64,000 nucleotides of DNA, taken from positions 248,001-312,000 of the forward strand of contig NZ_JAHTKU010000010.1 in assembly GCF_019192965.1 (NCBI RefSeq). Direction: 5' to 3'. The position numbers and the translations under genes are program-made. The notes below the pieces were generated by a model, which worked only from the letters and a program-made list of their open reading frames with translations, ran no database searches and was not told the DNA's origin. This document shows, piece after piece, positions 35,252 through 44,522 of the stretch (position 1 is its first letter; every line of letters starts with the position of its first letter). This stretch comes from Nocardioides daeguensis (GTDB lineage: Bacteria > Actinomycetota > Actinomycetes > Propionibacteriales > Nocardioidaceae).

Positions 35252-36529
35252 TCACCAGTTTCCGCCCGGCGCGGCCGGCAGCGGGTGGGCGGCGTCGTGG
35301 ATCACGTACGCCGTCCCGCCGGACGCCTGCAGCCAGACCTTCTCCAGCTGTGCGCGGGCGTAGGTCCGGCGTACCCCGTCGGCGCTCGCCGCGGCGGGGT
35401 CGTTGACGACCACGTCGCCGCTGGCGGTGAAGCCCACGACGACGAGCAGGTGCCCGTTCGACGCGGAGATCGGGGCGCCGCCGAGCTCGCCGCGGCCGAA
35501 GGCGATCGAGATGACCGGCGCGATCCCGGCCCTCACCAGCAGCTCGGCGTCGGTGAGGTCGCGCAGCCGGGTCACGAACGCCTCGCCGCCGGGGCCGAGC
35601 CGGCGGGCGGCGTACGCAGTGTTGAAGGGCCAGTTCCCGGTGCCCTCGTAGGCGTGGTCGTACGTCGAGCGCGCCGCGGCGTCGACCCACGGGTCGGGGT
35701 GCCCGGCCGGCACCCAGGCGTAGCTGCCGGGGGCGGGCAGGCGGCCGTAGAGGCCGAGCACCATCGAGGTGGAGGTCGGGGAGCACCACGCCTCCCCGCC
35801 GCCACCCCACTGCGGGTAGTGGCCGGTGTGGATCATCTGCGAGAAGCGGGGGACGGCGAGCTCGACGCCGCGCGCCACGCCCGGTGCCGAGACCGGGCCG
35901 GCGCCCGCGGGCAGGCGGGAGGTCATCACGGTGGCCAGGTCGACGCGCGGCGACTTCCTGCCGGCCTCGCGGTGCACCGTCACCCGGACCCGGTACGACG
36001 CCAGGCCGGCCGTCTTCCAGGTGTCGGTCGCGACCCGGGTGCCGTCGTCGGGCTGGCTGCCGCCGGAGCGCCGCTGGACGACCTTGTCGGTGGCGGCCCA
36101 GCGGGCGAGCCGGTCCCACGACGTCCGGGTGCCGTTCGCGGCCCGGCCGCGGACCTCGACCTCGACCCAGCTCGAGCCCGGCGTGCGGGCCGACCAGGAG
36201 GCAACCAGCTCGGTGTAGTCGAAGCCGGGGGAGACCCAGGGGCTGGTCCACCGGGCGCTGAGATAGGTGCGGCCGTACCGGCTCCGCGTCGCGGACGGCT
36301 TCCACGGTCCCGGCGCGGTGAACCGCTCGAGGTCGACCCGCCGGTCCGACACGGCGGCGGCCGCCACGGCCTCGGGCCGGCGCCCGGGCTCGGCGGGGTC
36401 GCCGGTCGCGCCGAGGACGAGCGCGGCGAGGCCGGCCAGCAGGCAGGCGGCGAGGGCGAGGGACACGACGGGAACGGGGAAGGACCGGCGCACCACCTCA
36501 CGGTACGTCACACCCGTCACTTCCGTCAC
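35252..36529 (-). CDS. C39-like peptidase domain protein, membrane-anchored or secreted
   Basis: A 425-residue protein with one N-terminal hydrophobic helix (VVSLALAACLLAGLAALVL), a beta-rich central region of about 150 residues, and a C-terminal peptidase C39-like domain: PRFSQMIHTGHYPQWGGGGEAWCSPTSTSM with the catalytic Cys, and SNGHLLVVVGF with the His and VVNDPAA with the Asp. It is likely an exported cysteine protease of unknown target. The start is uncertain: GTG 36529 is the longest, GTG 36511 and others are in frame. It ends 3 bases from the stop of the convergent molybdoenzyme gene. Confidence 0.82.
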   Translation of the reverse strand: MTEVTGVTYREVVRRSFPVPVVSLALAACLLAGLAALVLGATGDPAEPGRRPEAVAAAAVSDRRVDLERFTAPGPWKPSATRSRYGRTYLSARWTSPWVSPGFDYTELVASWSARTPGSSWVEVEVRGRAANGTRTSWDRLARWAATDKVVQRRSGGSQPDDGTRVATDTWKTAGLASYRVRVTVHREAGRKSPRVDLATVMTSRLPAGAGPVSAPGVARGVELAVPRFSQMIHTGHYPQWGGGGEAWCSPTSTSMVLGLYGRLPAPGSYAWVPAGHPDPWVDAAARSTYDHAYEGTGNWPFNTAYAARRLGPGGEAFVTRLRDLTDAELLVRAGIAPVISIAFGRGELGGAPISASNGHLLVVVGFTASGDVVVNDPAAASADGVRRTYARAQLEKVWLQASGGTAYVIHDAAHPLPAAPGGNW

Positions 36530-36545
36530 ACGGGTGGTGCTCGCT

Positions 36546-36757
36546 CGCTTGTAACTACGTGTTACCTACGGAATTTCGGTGCAACGACGCCCGGGTAGTG
36601 GCCGGAGCGCCGAGGTAGTCGAGCCCTGTCGGACCGAGCGTCGACCCGCGTCGCGATAGGACCGGCCTGCCCGCCGTGGGCCGACTACCCGGGCGCTGTG
36701 GGCACTACCTTGGCGCTGTGACACCCCAAATCACGCCGTAACACTTAGTTACAAGCG
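36546..36757. mobile_element. MITE-like inverted-repeat element, copy 1
   Basis: A 212-base non-coding element bounded by 20-base terminal inverted repeats (36546-36565 and 36738-36757) that differ at one base. The interior is an imperfect palindrome built from CCCGGGTAGT-like blocks. A second copy with the same ends lies at 59005-59207. No open reading frame or clear target duplication is seen. It fills the gap between the C39 peptidase gene and cysS. Confidence 0.75.
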
Positions 36758-36805
36758 GGCGGCGAGGATGCGAGGCGCACCCGCGCGGATCCCTAGACTG
36801 GCCGC

Positions 36806-38218
36806 GTGACCATCCGGCTCTACGACACCGCGACCCGCGAAGTGCGTGACTTCGTGCCCCTCCACGAGGGCAAGGCGGGTCTGTACGTGTGTGGTCTGAC
36901 GGTCCAGAGCGAGCCCCACGTGGGCCACGTCCGCTCGGCGGTGAACTTCGACGTCCTCCAGCGCTGGCTGCGCCACCGCGGCTACGAGGTCACCTTCATC
37001 CGCAACATCACCGACATCGACGACAAGATCCTGGCGAAGTCCGCCGAGCAGGGCCGGCCCTGGTACAACCTCGCCTACGCGATGAAGATCGAGCTCGACA
37101 AGGCCTATGCCGCGCTCAACGTCGCGCCGCCGACGTACGAGCCCGCGGCGACCGGCCACGTGCCCGAGATGATCGAGCTCATCGAGCGCCTCATCGAGCG
37201 CGGCCACGCCTACCCGGCCGCCGACGGCTCGGGCGACGTCTACTTCGACGTCCGGTCCTGGCCGTCGTACGGCGAGCTGACCCACCAGGGCGTCGACGAC
37301 ATGGAGCCCGCGGCCGACGCCGATCCGCGAGGGAAGAGCGACCCGCGGGACTTCGCTCTGTGGAAGGGCCGCAAGGAATCCGAGCCGGAGACCGCGTCCT
37401 GGCCGAGCCCGTGGGGCCGCGGCCGGCCGGGTTGGCACATCGAGTGCTCCGCGATGGCGGGCAAGTACCTCGGCGAGGCCTTCGACATCCACGGCGGCGG
37501 TGTCGACCTGCGCTTCCCCCACCACGAGAACGAGCAGGCCCAGTCGCGGGCGGCGGGCGGTGCGTTCGCGTCGTACTGGATGCACAACGCGTGGATCACC
37601 ACCGCCGGCGAGAAGATGAGCAAGTCGCTCGGCAACACGCTGTCGATCCCCTCGGTGCTGCAGCGGGTCAGCGGCGCCGAGCTGCGGTTCTACATGGTCG
37701 CCGCCCACTACCGCTCCCACGTCGAGTTCAGCTTCGAGGCGCTCGACGAGGCCGCCGCGGGCTACCAGCGGATCGTGTCCTTCCTCGACCGGGCCGGGGT
37801 CCCGACCGGCGCGACCGGCTCGACGGGCGTGCTGCCGGACGCCTTCGCCGCCGCGATGGACGACGACCTCGGTACGCCGGCAGCGGTCGCCGTCCTCTAT
37901 GACACCGTGCGCGAGGGCAACCGCCAGCTCGCCGCCGGCGAGGACGTCACCGCCACGGCGTCCGCGGTCGCCGCGATGCTCGACGTGCTCGGCGTGCACC
38001 CGGCCGACCCGGCCTGGGCCGGTGCCGGCTCCTCCGGCGCCGAGGAGCGGCTCACCGCCGCCGTCGACACGCTGGTGGCCGGACTGCTCGAGGAGCGCAC
38101 CCAGGCGCGCGCCGACAAGGACTGGGCCCGCGCCGACGCGATCCGCGACCGGATCAAGGCGGCCGGCATCGAGGTCACCGACACCGCCGAGGGGCCCACC
38201 TGGAGCGTCGGTGGTTGA
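36806..38218 (+). CDS. cysS: cysteinyl-tRNA synthetase
   Basis: A 470-residue class I synthetase. The zinc-site Cys lies in [15 protein letters not shown], which also contains the HIGH-type [12 protein letters not shown] and [11 protein letters not shown] follow, with KMSKSLGN as the second signature. The C-terminal helical domain is complete. It loads tRNA-Cys with cysteine. GTG 36806 lies 6 bases after TAGACT (36794-36799), predicting a leaderless message. The MITE-like element ends 36 bases before that box. Confidence 0.95.
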   Translation: MTIRLYDTATREVRDFVPLHEGKAGLYVCGLTVQSEPHVGHVRSAVNFDVLQRWLRHRGYEVTFIRNITDIDDKILAKSAEQGRPWYNLAYAMKIELDKAYAALNVAPPTYEPAATGHVPEMIELIERLIERGHAYPAADGSGDVYFDVRSWPSYGELTHQGVDDMEPAADADPRGKSDPRDFALWKGRKESEPETASWPSPWGRGRPGWHIECSAMAGKYLGEAFDIHGGGVDLRFPHHENEQAQSRAAGGAFASYWMHNAWITTAGEKMSKSLGNTLSIPSVLQRVSGAELRFYMVAAHYRSHVEFSFEALDEAAAGYQRIVSFLDRAGVPTGATGSTGVLPDAFAAAMDDDLGTPAAVAVLYDTVREGNRQLAAGEDVTATASAVAAMLDVLGVHPADPAWAGAGSSGAEERLTAAVDTLVAGLLEERTQARADKDWARADAIRDRIKAAGIEVTDTAEGPTWSVGG

Positions 38219-38298
38219 GGTGCGAGGAGCGCAAGCGACGAGCCTCGAGACCTCTGGCCGTGATGCCGGGACGTTGACCACCGAGAGAGGAAACTGAC

Positions 38299-39273
38299 GT
38301 GGCCGGCAACTCAAGCCGCAAGGGCGCGATCCGCAAGAGCAACAAGAAGGCCAGCACCGGGTCCGGCGGCAAGGTCCGCCGGGGCCTGGAGGGCCGCGGG
38401 CCGACGCCGAAGGCGACCGACCGCGAGTACCACAAGGCCCACAAGATCGCCGAGGCCAAGAAGCGCGCCGAGAAGCGCAGCGGCGGCGCCCGTAGCGGCC
38501 CGCGCCGCAAGACGGGGGGCGACGAGTGGATCGCCGGGCGCAACCCGGTGGTCGAGGCGCTGCGCGAGCGGGTGCCCGTGACGTCGGTCTACGTCGCCGA
38601 GGGCGCCGAGCGCGACGGCCGGCTGCGCGAGGTGTTCCGCCTCGCGGCCGAGCACGGCATCGGCCTGCTCGAGGTCAGCCGTGGCGAGCTCGACCGGCTC
38701 ACCGACGGCGCGGTCCACCAGGGCCTCGCCGCGCGCATCCCGGCGTACGAGTACGCCCATCCCGACGACCTGCTCGATGCCGCCGACGAGGCCGGCGAGA
38801 AGCCGCTCGTGGTGATGCTCGACTCGATCACCGACCCGCGCAACCTGGGCGCGATCGTCCGCAGCGCCGCCGGGTTCGGCGCCCACGGCGTCGTCATCCC
38901 CGAGCGGCGTGCGGCCTCGATGACCGCCGCGGCGTGGAAGACCTCGGCCGGTGCCGCCGCCCGGTGCCCGGTCGCGCAGACGGTCAACCTGACCCGGCAG
39001 ATCAAGGCCTTCCAGGAGGCCGGCTGCTTCGTGATCGGCCTCGCCGCCGACGGCGACCTCACCCTGCCGGAGCTGACCGCGGACGCCGACCTGGTCGGGG
39101 GCCCGCTGGTGCTGGTGGTGGGTTCCGAGGGCGAGGGCCTGTCCCGGCTGGTCGCCGAGAGCTGCGACCGGCTGATGTCCATCCCGATGGCCGGTGTGCT
39201 CGAGTCGCTCAACGCCGGCGTCGCCGCGTCGGTCGCGCTGTACGCCGTCGCGGAGGCCCGCGCGCGCGGGTGA
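38299..39273 (+). CDS. rlmB: 23S rRNA (guanosine-2251-2'-O)-methyltransferase RlmB
   Basis: A 324-residue SPOUT methyltransferase. After a Lys/Arg-rich N-terminal tail of about 70 residues come the L30e-like substrate domain (WIAGRNPVVEALRERVPVTSVYV) and the knotted domain with VMLDSITDPRNLGAIVRSAAGFGAHGVV, VVGSEGEGLSRL and the IPMAGVLESLNAGVAASVALY motif. It methylates G2251-equivalent in the peptidyl-transferase loop. Start GTG 38299. It follows cysS by 80 bases and overlaps the next gene in GTGA. Confidence 0.9.
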   Translation: MAGNSSRKGAIRKSNKKASTGSGGKVRRGLEGRGPTPKATDREYHKAHKIAEAKKRAEKRSGGARSGPRRKTGGDEWIAGRNPVVEALRERVPVTSVYVAEGAERDGRLREVFRLAAEHGIGLLEVSRGELDRLTDGAVHQGLAARIPAYEYAHPDDLLDAADEAGEKPLVVMLDSITDPRNLGAIVRSAAGFGAHGVVIPERRAASMTAAAWKTSAGAAARCPVAQTVNLTRQIKAFQEAGCFVIGLAADGDLTLPELTADADLVGGPLVLVVGSEGEGLSRLVAESCDRLMSIPMAGVLESLNAGVAASVALYAVAEARARG

Positions 39274-40790
39274 CCCGACCGGTCCGCACGATGCAGGCCC
39301 GCCGCCTCCTCAAGGTCCTCGCGTACTTCGGGACCTGGTTGGTCCTGTCCGCGGCGGTCGCGGGCGCGATCTTCGTCCACAGCGAGCGGACCGTCGAGAT
39401 CGCCAGCCACGAGGCGACGCTCAGCCCGAACTTCTCCGGCGAGGCCGTCGCGCGGATGGGCCCGGTGCTGCCGGACCTCCGGATACCGTCCGGCTCCTGG
39501 GTCGGCGTCGAGGTCGAGCTCGGCAAGACCGACGCGGAGACGCTCGAGGAGCTGACCGCGCGGTACGCCGCGATCGCGGCCCAGCCCGAGGGCCAGGTCG
39601 CGGTCGCCCAGCGCACGCTCGAGGCGATGGCGCTGGCGGCGCTCGTGCAGGGCGCCGTGCTGGGCGGCGTACCCCTGCTGGTGTGGGTGCTCGTCGGTCG
39701 CGCCCGCCGGCGCGAGCTGTACGCGGTCCTCCCGACCCGGCGCGGCATCGCCGCGGCGGGTCTCGCGGTGGCGCTCGTGGTCGCGGTGGTGGTGCCGTAC
39801 GGCTGGGGGCGCAGCGACCCGCCTGCCGAGAGCTGGGTCCCGCTCGCGGAGTTCCTGGGCCCCGAGGTGCCGCTCCCCGACGAGGTCCGCGACGTGGAGG
39901 TGATGGCCGACGCGACGACGGCCCAGTCGCGGCGGCTGATCGAGAGCGGGATCAGCAGCTACGACGAGAGCGTGCACTTCTACTCCGCGGCCGCCGAGAA
40001 CGCCGCCGCGCTCGACCTGCGCCGGCCCGAGGAGGGCGAGACCGTCGTCCTGCTGGTCTCGGACCGCCACGACAACGTGGGCATGGACAAGGTCGCCCGT
40101 GCGATCGCCGACGCGGGCGGGGCGACCGCCGTCTTCGACGCCGGCGACGACACCTCGACCGGCAGCCGCTGGGAGGCCTTCTCGCTCGACTCGCTCGCGG
40201 CGACCTTCAAGTCCTTCGACGGCCGCTGGGCGGTCGCCGGCAACCACGACAACGGCGGCTTCGTGCGCAGCCATCTCGAGGACCTCGGCTGGACCTACTT
40301 CGACGACGAGGTCATCGAGGGCCCGGGCGGCTCGCGGATCCTCGGTATCGACGACCCGCGCTCCAGCGGCCTGGGCGACTGGCGCGACCAGACCGGCCTC
40401 AGCTTCAGCGAGGTCGCCGACCTGCTCGCCGACGCCGCCTGCGCCGCCGACGAGGACGGCGACCGGGTCGACACCCTCCTCGTCCACGACGCCAACATCG
40501 CCAAGCCTGCCCTGGAGCGCGGCTGCGTCGACCTCGTCCTCGGCGGCCACGTCCACGTCCAGACCGGCCCCGTCCCGGTCACCGCCGCCGACGGCCGGGT
40601 CGGGTACACCTACACGCTCGGGACCACCGGCGGCGCGGCGTACGCCATCGCCATCGGCAGCAAGCTCCGCCGGCCCGCCAGCATCGGCCTGGTCACCTAC
40701 CGCGACGGCAGGGCCGCCGGCATCCAGTCGATCACGCTCCAGCCGAACGGCCGGTTCGAGGTCGACCCGTGGGTGGCGCTCGCCTACTGA
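39270..40790 (+). CDS. membrane metallophosphoesterase
   Basis: A 506-residue protein starting at GTG 39270, overlapping the rlmB stop. There is one helix near residue 20, two more near 130 and 160, then a calcineurin-like phosphoesterase domain (about residues 250-500) outside the membrane. The metal-binding motifs are SDRHDN, DAGDDTSTG, GNHDNGG and GGHVHVQTG. The first motif has R-H instead of the usual D-x-H spacing, so one metal ligand differs. Substrate unknown. Coupling with rlmB is probably only transcriptional. Confidence 0.8.
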   Translation: MTRPVRTMQARRLLKVLAYFGTWLVLSAAVAGAIFVHSERTVEIASHEATLSPNFSGEAVARMGPVLPDLRIPSGSWVGVEVELGKTDAETLEELTARYAAIAAQPEGQVAVAQRTLEAMALAALVQGAVLGGVPLLVWVLVGRARRRELYAVLPTRRGIAAAGLAVALVVAVVVPYGWGRSDPPAESWVPLAEFLGPEVPLPDEVRDVEVMADATTAQSRRLIESGISSYDESVHFYSAAAENAAALDLRRPEEGETVVLLVSDRHDNVGMDKVARAIADAGGATAVFDAGDDTSTGSRWEAFSLDSLAATFKSFDGRWAVAGNHDNGGFVRSHLEDLGWTYFDDEVIEGPGGSRILGIDDPRSSGLGDWRDQTGLSFSEVADLLADAACAADEDGDRVDTLLVHDANIAKPALERGCVDLVLGGHVHVQTGPVPVTAADGRVGYTYTLGTTGGAAYAIAIGSKLRRPASIGLVTYRDGRAAGIQSITLQPNGRFEVDPWVALAY

Positions 40791-40986
40791 TCCCACCCGT
40801 CGGTCGTTCTCCGCGCCGCAGGTTTGGTGATGGTTCCTCCGGGTACGTGCGACTCGTTTTGTTCGTGGGTGGCTCGGGATCGCCCTGACCCGGAAAGGAA
40901 CCCAGCATGGCCAACCTCGGACGGGGCCCCTCGGCCGCATCATCGGAGGAGTCCTGAGCCTCGCGATCGCGGGCGGCGCGTACTTC

Positions 40987-41424
40987 GTGTTCTTCGTGGG
41001 ACAGGAGAAGGTGGAGGAGGCGAAGGCGCCCAAGGTGGGCGAGTGCGTCAACCTCACGGGCTCGTCGATGAACGCCGACCACGACGAGATCGACTGCGGC
41101 GACGCCGAGGCGACGTTCAAGATCGTCTCCGACAAGGGCAACTGCGACGACGCCGAGCAGAACTACACGATCTCGCTCGGCACCACCGACTCCGGCAACG
41201 TGGCCGACCTCTGCCTGGCCCTGAACGCCGCGAAGGGTGACTGCTTCGACCTCGGCAGCATGTCGACTGCCGCGACGAAGGTCGCCTGCGCCGGCGCCGG
41301 CGCCGGCTCGTCGGTCGTCAAGGTCGTCTTGGTCGGCAAGGCCGGCGACGAGTGCGCCAACGGCGCGCAGCCGCTCGAGAACAAGCAGCGCAAGACGCTG
41401 CTCTGCCTCGGCCGGGCCGCCTGA
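40987..41424 (+). CDS. LppU/SCO3897-family secreted protein, N-terminus frameshifted
   Basis: The continuous frame from GTG 40987 gives 145 residues: VGECVNLTGSSMNADHDEIDCGDAEATFKI and further Cys pairs typical of the LppU/SCO3897 family, a small disulfide-rich extracytoplasmic domain. The natural start appears to be ATG 40907 after GGAAAGGAA, but that frame reads MANLGRGP and then stops at 40955. Between 40951 and 40986 the -1 frame encodes the missing membrane helix (VLSLAIAGGAYFVFF). One extra C in the CCCC run at 40927-40930 would join them. Function is unknown. Confidence 0.65.
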   Translation: MFFVGQEKVEEAKAPKVGECVNLTGSSMNADHDEIDCGDAEATFKIVSDKGNCDDAEQNYTISLGTTDSGNVADLCLALNAAKGDCFDLGSMSTAATKVACAGAGAGSSVVKVVLVGKAGDECANGAQPLENKQRKTLLCLGRAA

Positions 41425-41442
41425 GGCTGGCGCCGACCCGAA

Positions 41443-41468
41443 CGGTCGGGTCTCCCGGGGCCCGACCG
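41443..41468 (+). terminator. hairpin after the LppU-like gene
   Basis: An 8-bp GC stem (41443-41450 / 41461-41468) with a 10-base loop, 18 bases after the stop. Confidence 0.5.
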
Positions 41469-41525
41469 CTCGGGGCCGTCCCCGTTCGTCCGGTACGACG
41501 GGGCGGCCCTAGGCTTGGCGTGCTT

Positions 41526-41604
41526 TCCCCAGTTGGTCTGCCGGCAGGGCCCGCCTGACTTTGAATCAGGACAAGCGACGTAGGTTCGACTCCTACCTGG
41601 GGAG
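41526..41604 (+). tRNA. tRNA-Gln (anticodon TTG)
   Basis: The acceptor stem TCCCCAG/CTGGGGA pairs fully (41526-41532 / 41597-41603), the anticodon stem CCTGA/TCAGG frames the loop CTTTGAA with anticodon TTG, and the T arm is GTAGG-TTCGACT-CCTAC. CCA is not encoded. The D arm is odd: the stem GGTC/GGCC closes a loop TGCCGGCAG without the usual A14, two bases separate it from the anticodon stem, and the variable region is 9 bases. It lies upstream of glmU, as tRNA-Gln does in many actinobacteria. Confidence 0.85.
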
Positions 41605-41609
41605 CTCGG

Positions 41610-41789
41610 TCAGGCTGAGTGCGGCAGCGCCATCGCGCGCCCCTCAGGCGTGAGGTACGCGCCGTCGTCGAAGAGGATGACGCCGTTGCAGAGCCGGCAC
41701 CAGCCCTGCTCGCTGTGATCGGCGGTCACGTGGGCGGTGCAGCAGTCGGGGTCCCCAGCGGCCGGGCATTCGGGTGAGTGGTCACACAT
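41610..41789 (-). CDS. small DUF5999-like Cys-rich protein
   Basis: A 59-residue protein starting at ATG 41789 after GGGAG. It has the pattern MCDHSPECPAAG, then AHVTADHSEQGWCRLCNGVILFDDGAYLTPEGR, which matches a small conserved actinobacterial family with a CxH/CxxC zinc-like set of ligands. The histidines and cysteines (MCDHxPxC, CRLC) may bind a metal. Function is unknown. It points against the tRNA and glmU. Confidence 0.8.
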   Translation of the reverse strand: MCDHSPECPAAGDPDCCTAHVTADHSEQGWCRLCNGVILFDDGAYLTPEGRAMALPHSA

Positions 41790-42004
41790 CGTCGTGCTCC
41801 CTTCGCATCGTTCGCTTTCCATCTCCGGTGATACGCCTCATCGGCCGCGAATGCACGCGCTTTCGCCGAACTGTGGAAATCGCTGTGTCCACGGACGGGG
41901 ACGGGGCGGTCGACGGTGCGCGGGGGTGGGGAGGACCCCACCCCCGATTGGTGGGCCGGGCCCACCGGCCTTGGGCTCCCGGGACGCGGCACTAGGGTGG
42001 CGAC

Positions 42005-43507
42005 GTGAGCGACCTGACCGTGATCGTCCTCGCCGCCGGCGGCGGTACCCGCATGAAGTCGAAGACGCCGAAGGTCCTCCACCGCATCGGCGGGCGCAGC
42101 ATGATCGGCCACGTCCTCGCGGCCGTCGCCGCGCTCGAGCCCGCCCGGGTCGTGACCGTGGTCGGGCACCAGCGCGAGCTGGTCGGGCCCCACGTCAGCG
42201 AGCTGCGACCGGAGGGCGTGCTCGCCGTCCAGGACGAGCAGCTCGGCACCGGCCACGCGGTCCGGGTCGCCCTGGCGGCGCTCGCCGACGCGCCACGGGA
42301 GGGCACCGTCCTCGTCGCGTACGGCGACACGCCGCTCCTCGAGGGCGCCACCCTGCGGGCGTTCACCGAGTCGCACCGCTCCGCCGGAGCCGCGGTCAGC
42401 ATCCTCAGCGGGATCGTCGCGAAGCCCTTCGGCTACGGCCGCATCGTCCGCGACGACGCGGGCGTCGTGCAGGCCATCGTCGAGGAGAAGGACGCCACCG
42501 ACGCCCAGCGCGCGATCACCGAGATCAACTCCGGGATCCTCGCCTTCGACGCCGCCTTCCTCGCCGAGGCCATCGGCCGGATCGGCAACGACAACGCCAA
42601 GGGCGAGTACTACCTCACCGACGCCGTCGCCCTGGCCCGTGACGCCGGCCTCGTCGTGACCGCCCACCCGGTCGAGGACGCCCTGCAGACCGAGGGCGCC
42701 AACGACCGTGCCCAGCTGGCCGAGCTCGGCCGCGAGCTCAACCGCCGCATCGTCACCCGCTGGATGCGCGAGGGCGTCACCGTGATGGACCCGGCCACCA
42801 CCTGGATCGACGCCGACGTCGTGCTCGCCCCCGACGTCACCCTGCTCCCCGGCACCCAGCTGCTCGGCGCGACCGTCGTCGCCGAGGACGCCGTCGTCGG
42901 GCCGGACACCACGCTCGAGGACTGCGAGATCGGCGCCGGCGCGCGCGTCGTACGCGCCCACGGGCAGCTGGCGGTCATCGGCGCCGGCGCCTCCGTCGGA
43001 CCGTTCGCCTACCTCCGCCCCGGCACCCTGCTCGGTGCCGACGGCAAGATCGGCACCTTCGTCGAGACCAAGAACGCGCAGATCGGCGAGGGCGCCAAGG
43101 TCCCGCACCTGTCCTACGTCGGCGACGCTGAGATCGGGGAGGGCACCAACATCGGCGCCGGCACCATCTTCGCCAACTACGACGGGGTCGCCAAGCACCG
43201 CACGAGCGTCGGCAGGCACGCGAAGACCGGCTCCAACAACACCTTCGTCGCCCCCGTCGTGATCGGCGACGGCGCCTCGACCGGCGGCGGGACCGTCGTA
43301 CGACGCGACGTGCCGCCGGGCGCCCTCGCGGTCAGCACCTCGCCCCAGCGCAACCTCGAGGGCTGGGTGGTCTCGCGGCGGGCCGGCACCGCCCAGGCGG
43401 CTGCGGCCCAGGAGGCGCTCGGGGCGGTTGTGGCGGACGCCACGGATGAACAGCCCGAAAACGGACCCGGACTTGGGGGCGGCACCGCGGAGCGGGCAGA
43501 ATCCTAG
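42005..43507 (+). CDS. glmU: bifunctional GlmU (glucosamine-1-phosphate acetyltransferase / uridylyltransferase)
   Basis: A 500-residue two-domain enzyme making UDP-GlcNAc for peptidoglycan and for MshA. The uridylyltransferase domain starts VIVLAAGGGTRMKSKTPKVLH and has GYGRIVRD and EINSGILAFD; the acetyltransferase domain is a left-handed beta-helix of hexapeptide repeats with GTFVETKNAQIGEGAKVPHLSY and GSNNTFVAP. GTG 42005 lies 6 bases after TAGGGT (41993-41998), so it is predicted leaderless. prs follows 34 bases on. Confidence 0.95.
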   Translation: MSDLTVIVLAAGGGTRMKSKTPKVLHRIGGRSMIGHVLAAVAALEPARVVTVVGHQRELVGPHVSELRPEGVLAVQDEQLGTGHAVRVALAALADAPREGTVLVAYGDTPLLEGATLRAFTESHRSAGAAVSILSGIVAKPFGYGRIVRDDAGVVQAIVEEKDATDAQRAITEINSGILAFDAAFLAEAIGRIGNDNAKGEYYLTDAVALARDAGLVVTAHPVEDALQTEGANDRAQLAELGRELNRRIVTRWMREGVTVMDPATTWIDADVVLAPDVTLLPGTQLLGATVVAEDAVVGPDTTLEDCEIGAGARVVRAHGQLAVIGAGASVGPFAYLRPGTLLGADGKIGTFVETKNAQIGEGAKVPHLSYVGDAEIGEGTNIGAGTIFANYDGVAKHRTSVGRHAKTGSNNTFVAPVVIGDGASTGGGTVVRRDVPPGALAVSTSPQRNLEGWVVSRRAGTAQAAAAQEALGAVVADATDEQPENGPGLGGGTAERAES

Positions 43508-43541
43508 GTACCACCTTCGCCGACCAGGGGGAGTCACGCGC

Positions 43542-44522
43542 GTGAGCGGTCTGAAGCGGACGACCGAGAAGAACCTGATGGTCTTCTCCGGACGAGCACA
43601 CCCCGAACTGGCCGACGAGGTCGTCCAGATCCTCGGCCAGTCGCTGGTCCCGACCTCGGCGTACGAGTTCGCCAACGGCGAGATCTACGTCCGCTACCAG
43701 GAGTCGGTCCGCGGCTGCGACGCCTTCGTGATCCAGAGCCACACCACTCCGATCAACGAGTGGATCATGGAGCACCTGATCATGGTCGACGCGCTCAAGC
43801 GCGCCTCCGCCAAGCGGATCACCGTGGTCATGCCGTTCTGGGGCTACAGCCGCCAGGACAAGAAGCACCGTGGCCGCGAGCCCATCTCGGCGCGCCTGAT
43901 GGCCGACCTGTTCAAGACCGCCGGCGCCGACCGGATCATCACCGTCGACCTCCACGCCGACCAGCTGCAGGGCTTCTTCGACGGCCCCGTCGACCACCTG
44001 ATGGCGCTGCCGGTGCTCACCGACTACATCAAGGAGAAGTACGGCGACCAGCCGCTCGCCGTCGTCTCGCCGGACGCCGGCCGGATCAAGGTCGCCGAGC
44101 GCTGGTCGGCCCGGCTCGACGGCGCTCCGCTGGCGTTCATCCACAAGACCCGCCGCACCGACGTCGCCAACGAGGTCGTCGCCAACCGCGTCGTCGGTGA
44201 CGTCAAGGGCCGCATGTGCGTGCTCACCGACGACATGATCGACACCGGCGGCACCATCGTGAAGGCCGCCGAGGCGCTGATGGCCGAGGGCGCCGCGGGC
44301 GTCATCATCGCCGCCACCCACGCGATCCTCTCCGACCCCGCCGTCGACCGGTTGAAGAACTGCTCGGCGACTGAGGTGGTCATCACCAACACGCTGCCGG
44401 TCTCGCCCGAGAAGCAGTTCGACAAGCTGACCACGCTGTCGATCGCCCCGCTCGTCGCTCGGGCCATCCGCGAGGTCTTCGAGGACGGCTCGGTCACCTC
44501 GATGTTCGACGGTCACGCGTAG
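43542..44522 (+). CDS. prs: ribose-phosphate pyrophosphokinase
   Basis: A 326-residue PRPP synthetase (class I). KNLMVFSGRAHPELADEV, the ATP-binding YSRQDKKHRGREPISA, VVSPDAGRIKVAERW and the PRPP-binding loop DDMIDTGGTIVKA are intact. It supplies PRPP for nucleotides, His, Trp and NAD. GTG 43542 follows GGGGGAG. It is paired with glmU as in most actinobacteria. A repeat-rich non-coding stretch follows its stop. Confidence 0.95.
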   Translation: MSGLKRTTEKNLMVFSGRAHPELADEVVQILGQSLVPTSAYEFANGEIYVRYQESVRGCDAFVIQSHTTPINEWIMEHLIMVDALKRASAKRITVVMPFWGYSRQDKKHRGREPISARLMADLFKTAGADRIITVDLHADQLQGFFDGPVDHLMALPVLTDYIKEKYGDQPLAVVSPDAGRIKVAERWSARLDGAPLAFIHKTRRTDVANEVVANRVVGDVKGRMCVLTDDMIDTGGTIVKAAEALMAEGAAGVIIAATHAILSDPAVDRLKNCSATEVVITNTLPVSPEKQFDKLTTLSIAPLVARAIREVFEDGSVTSMFDGHA

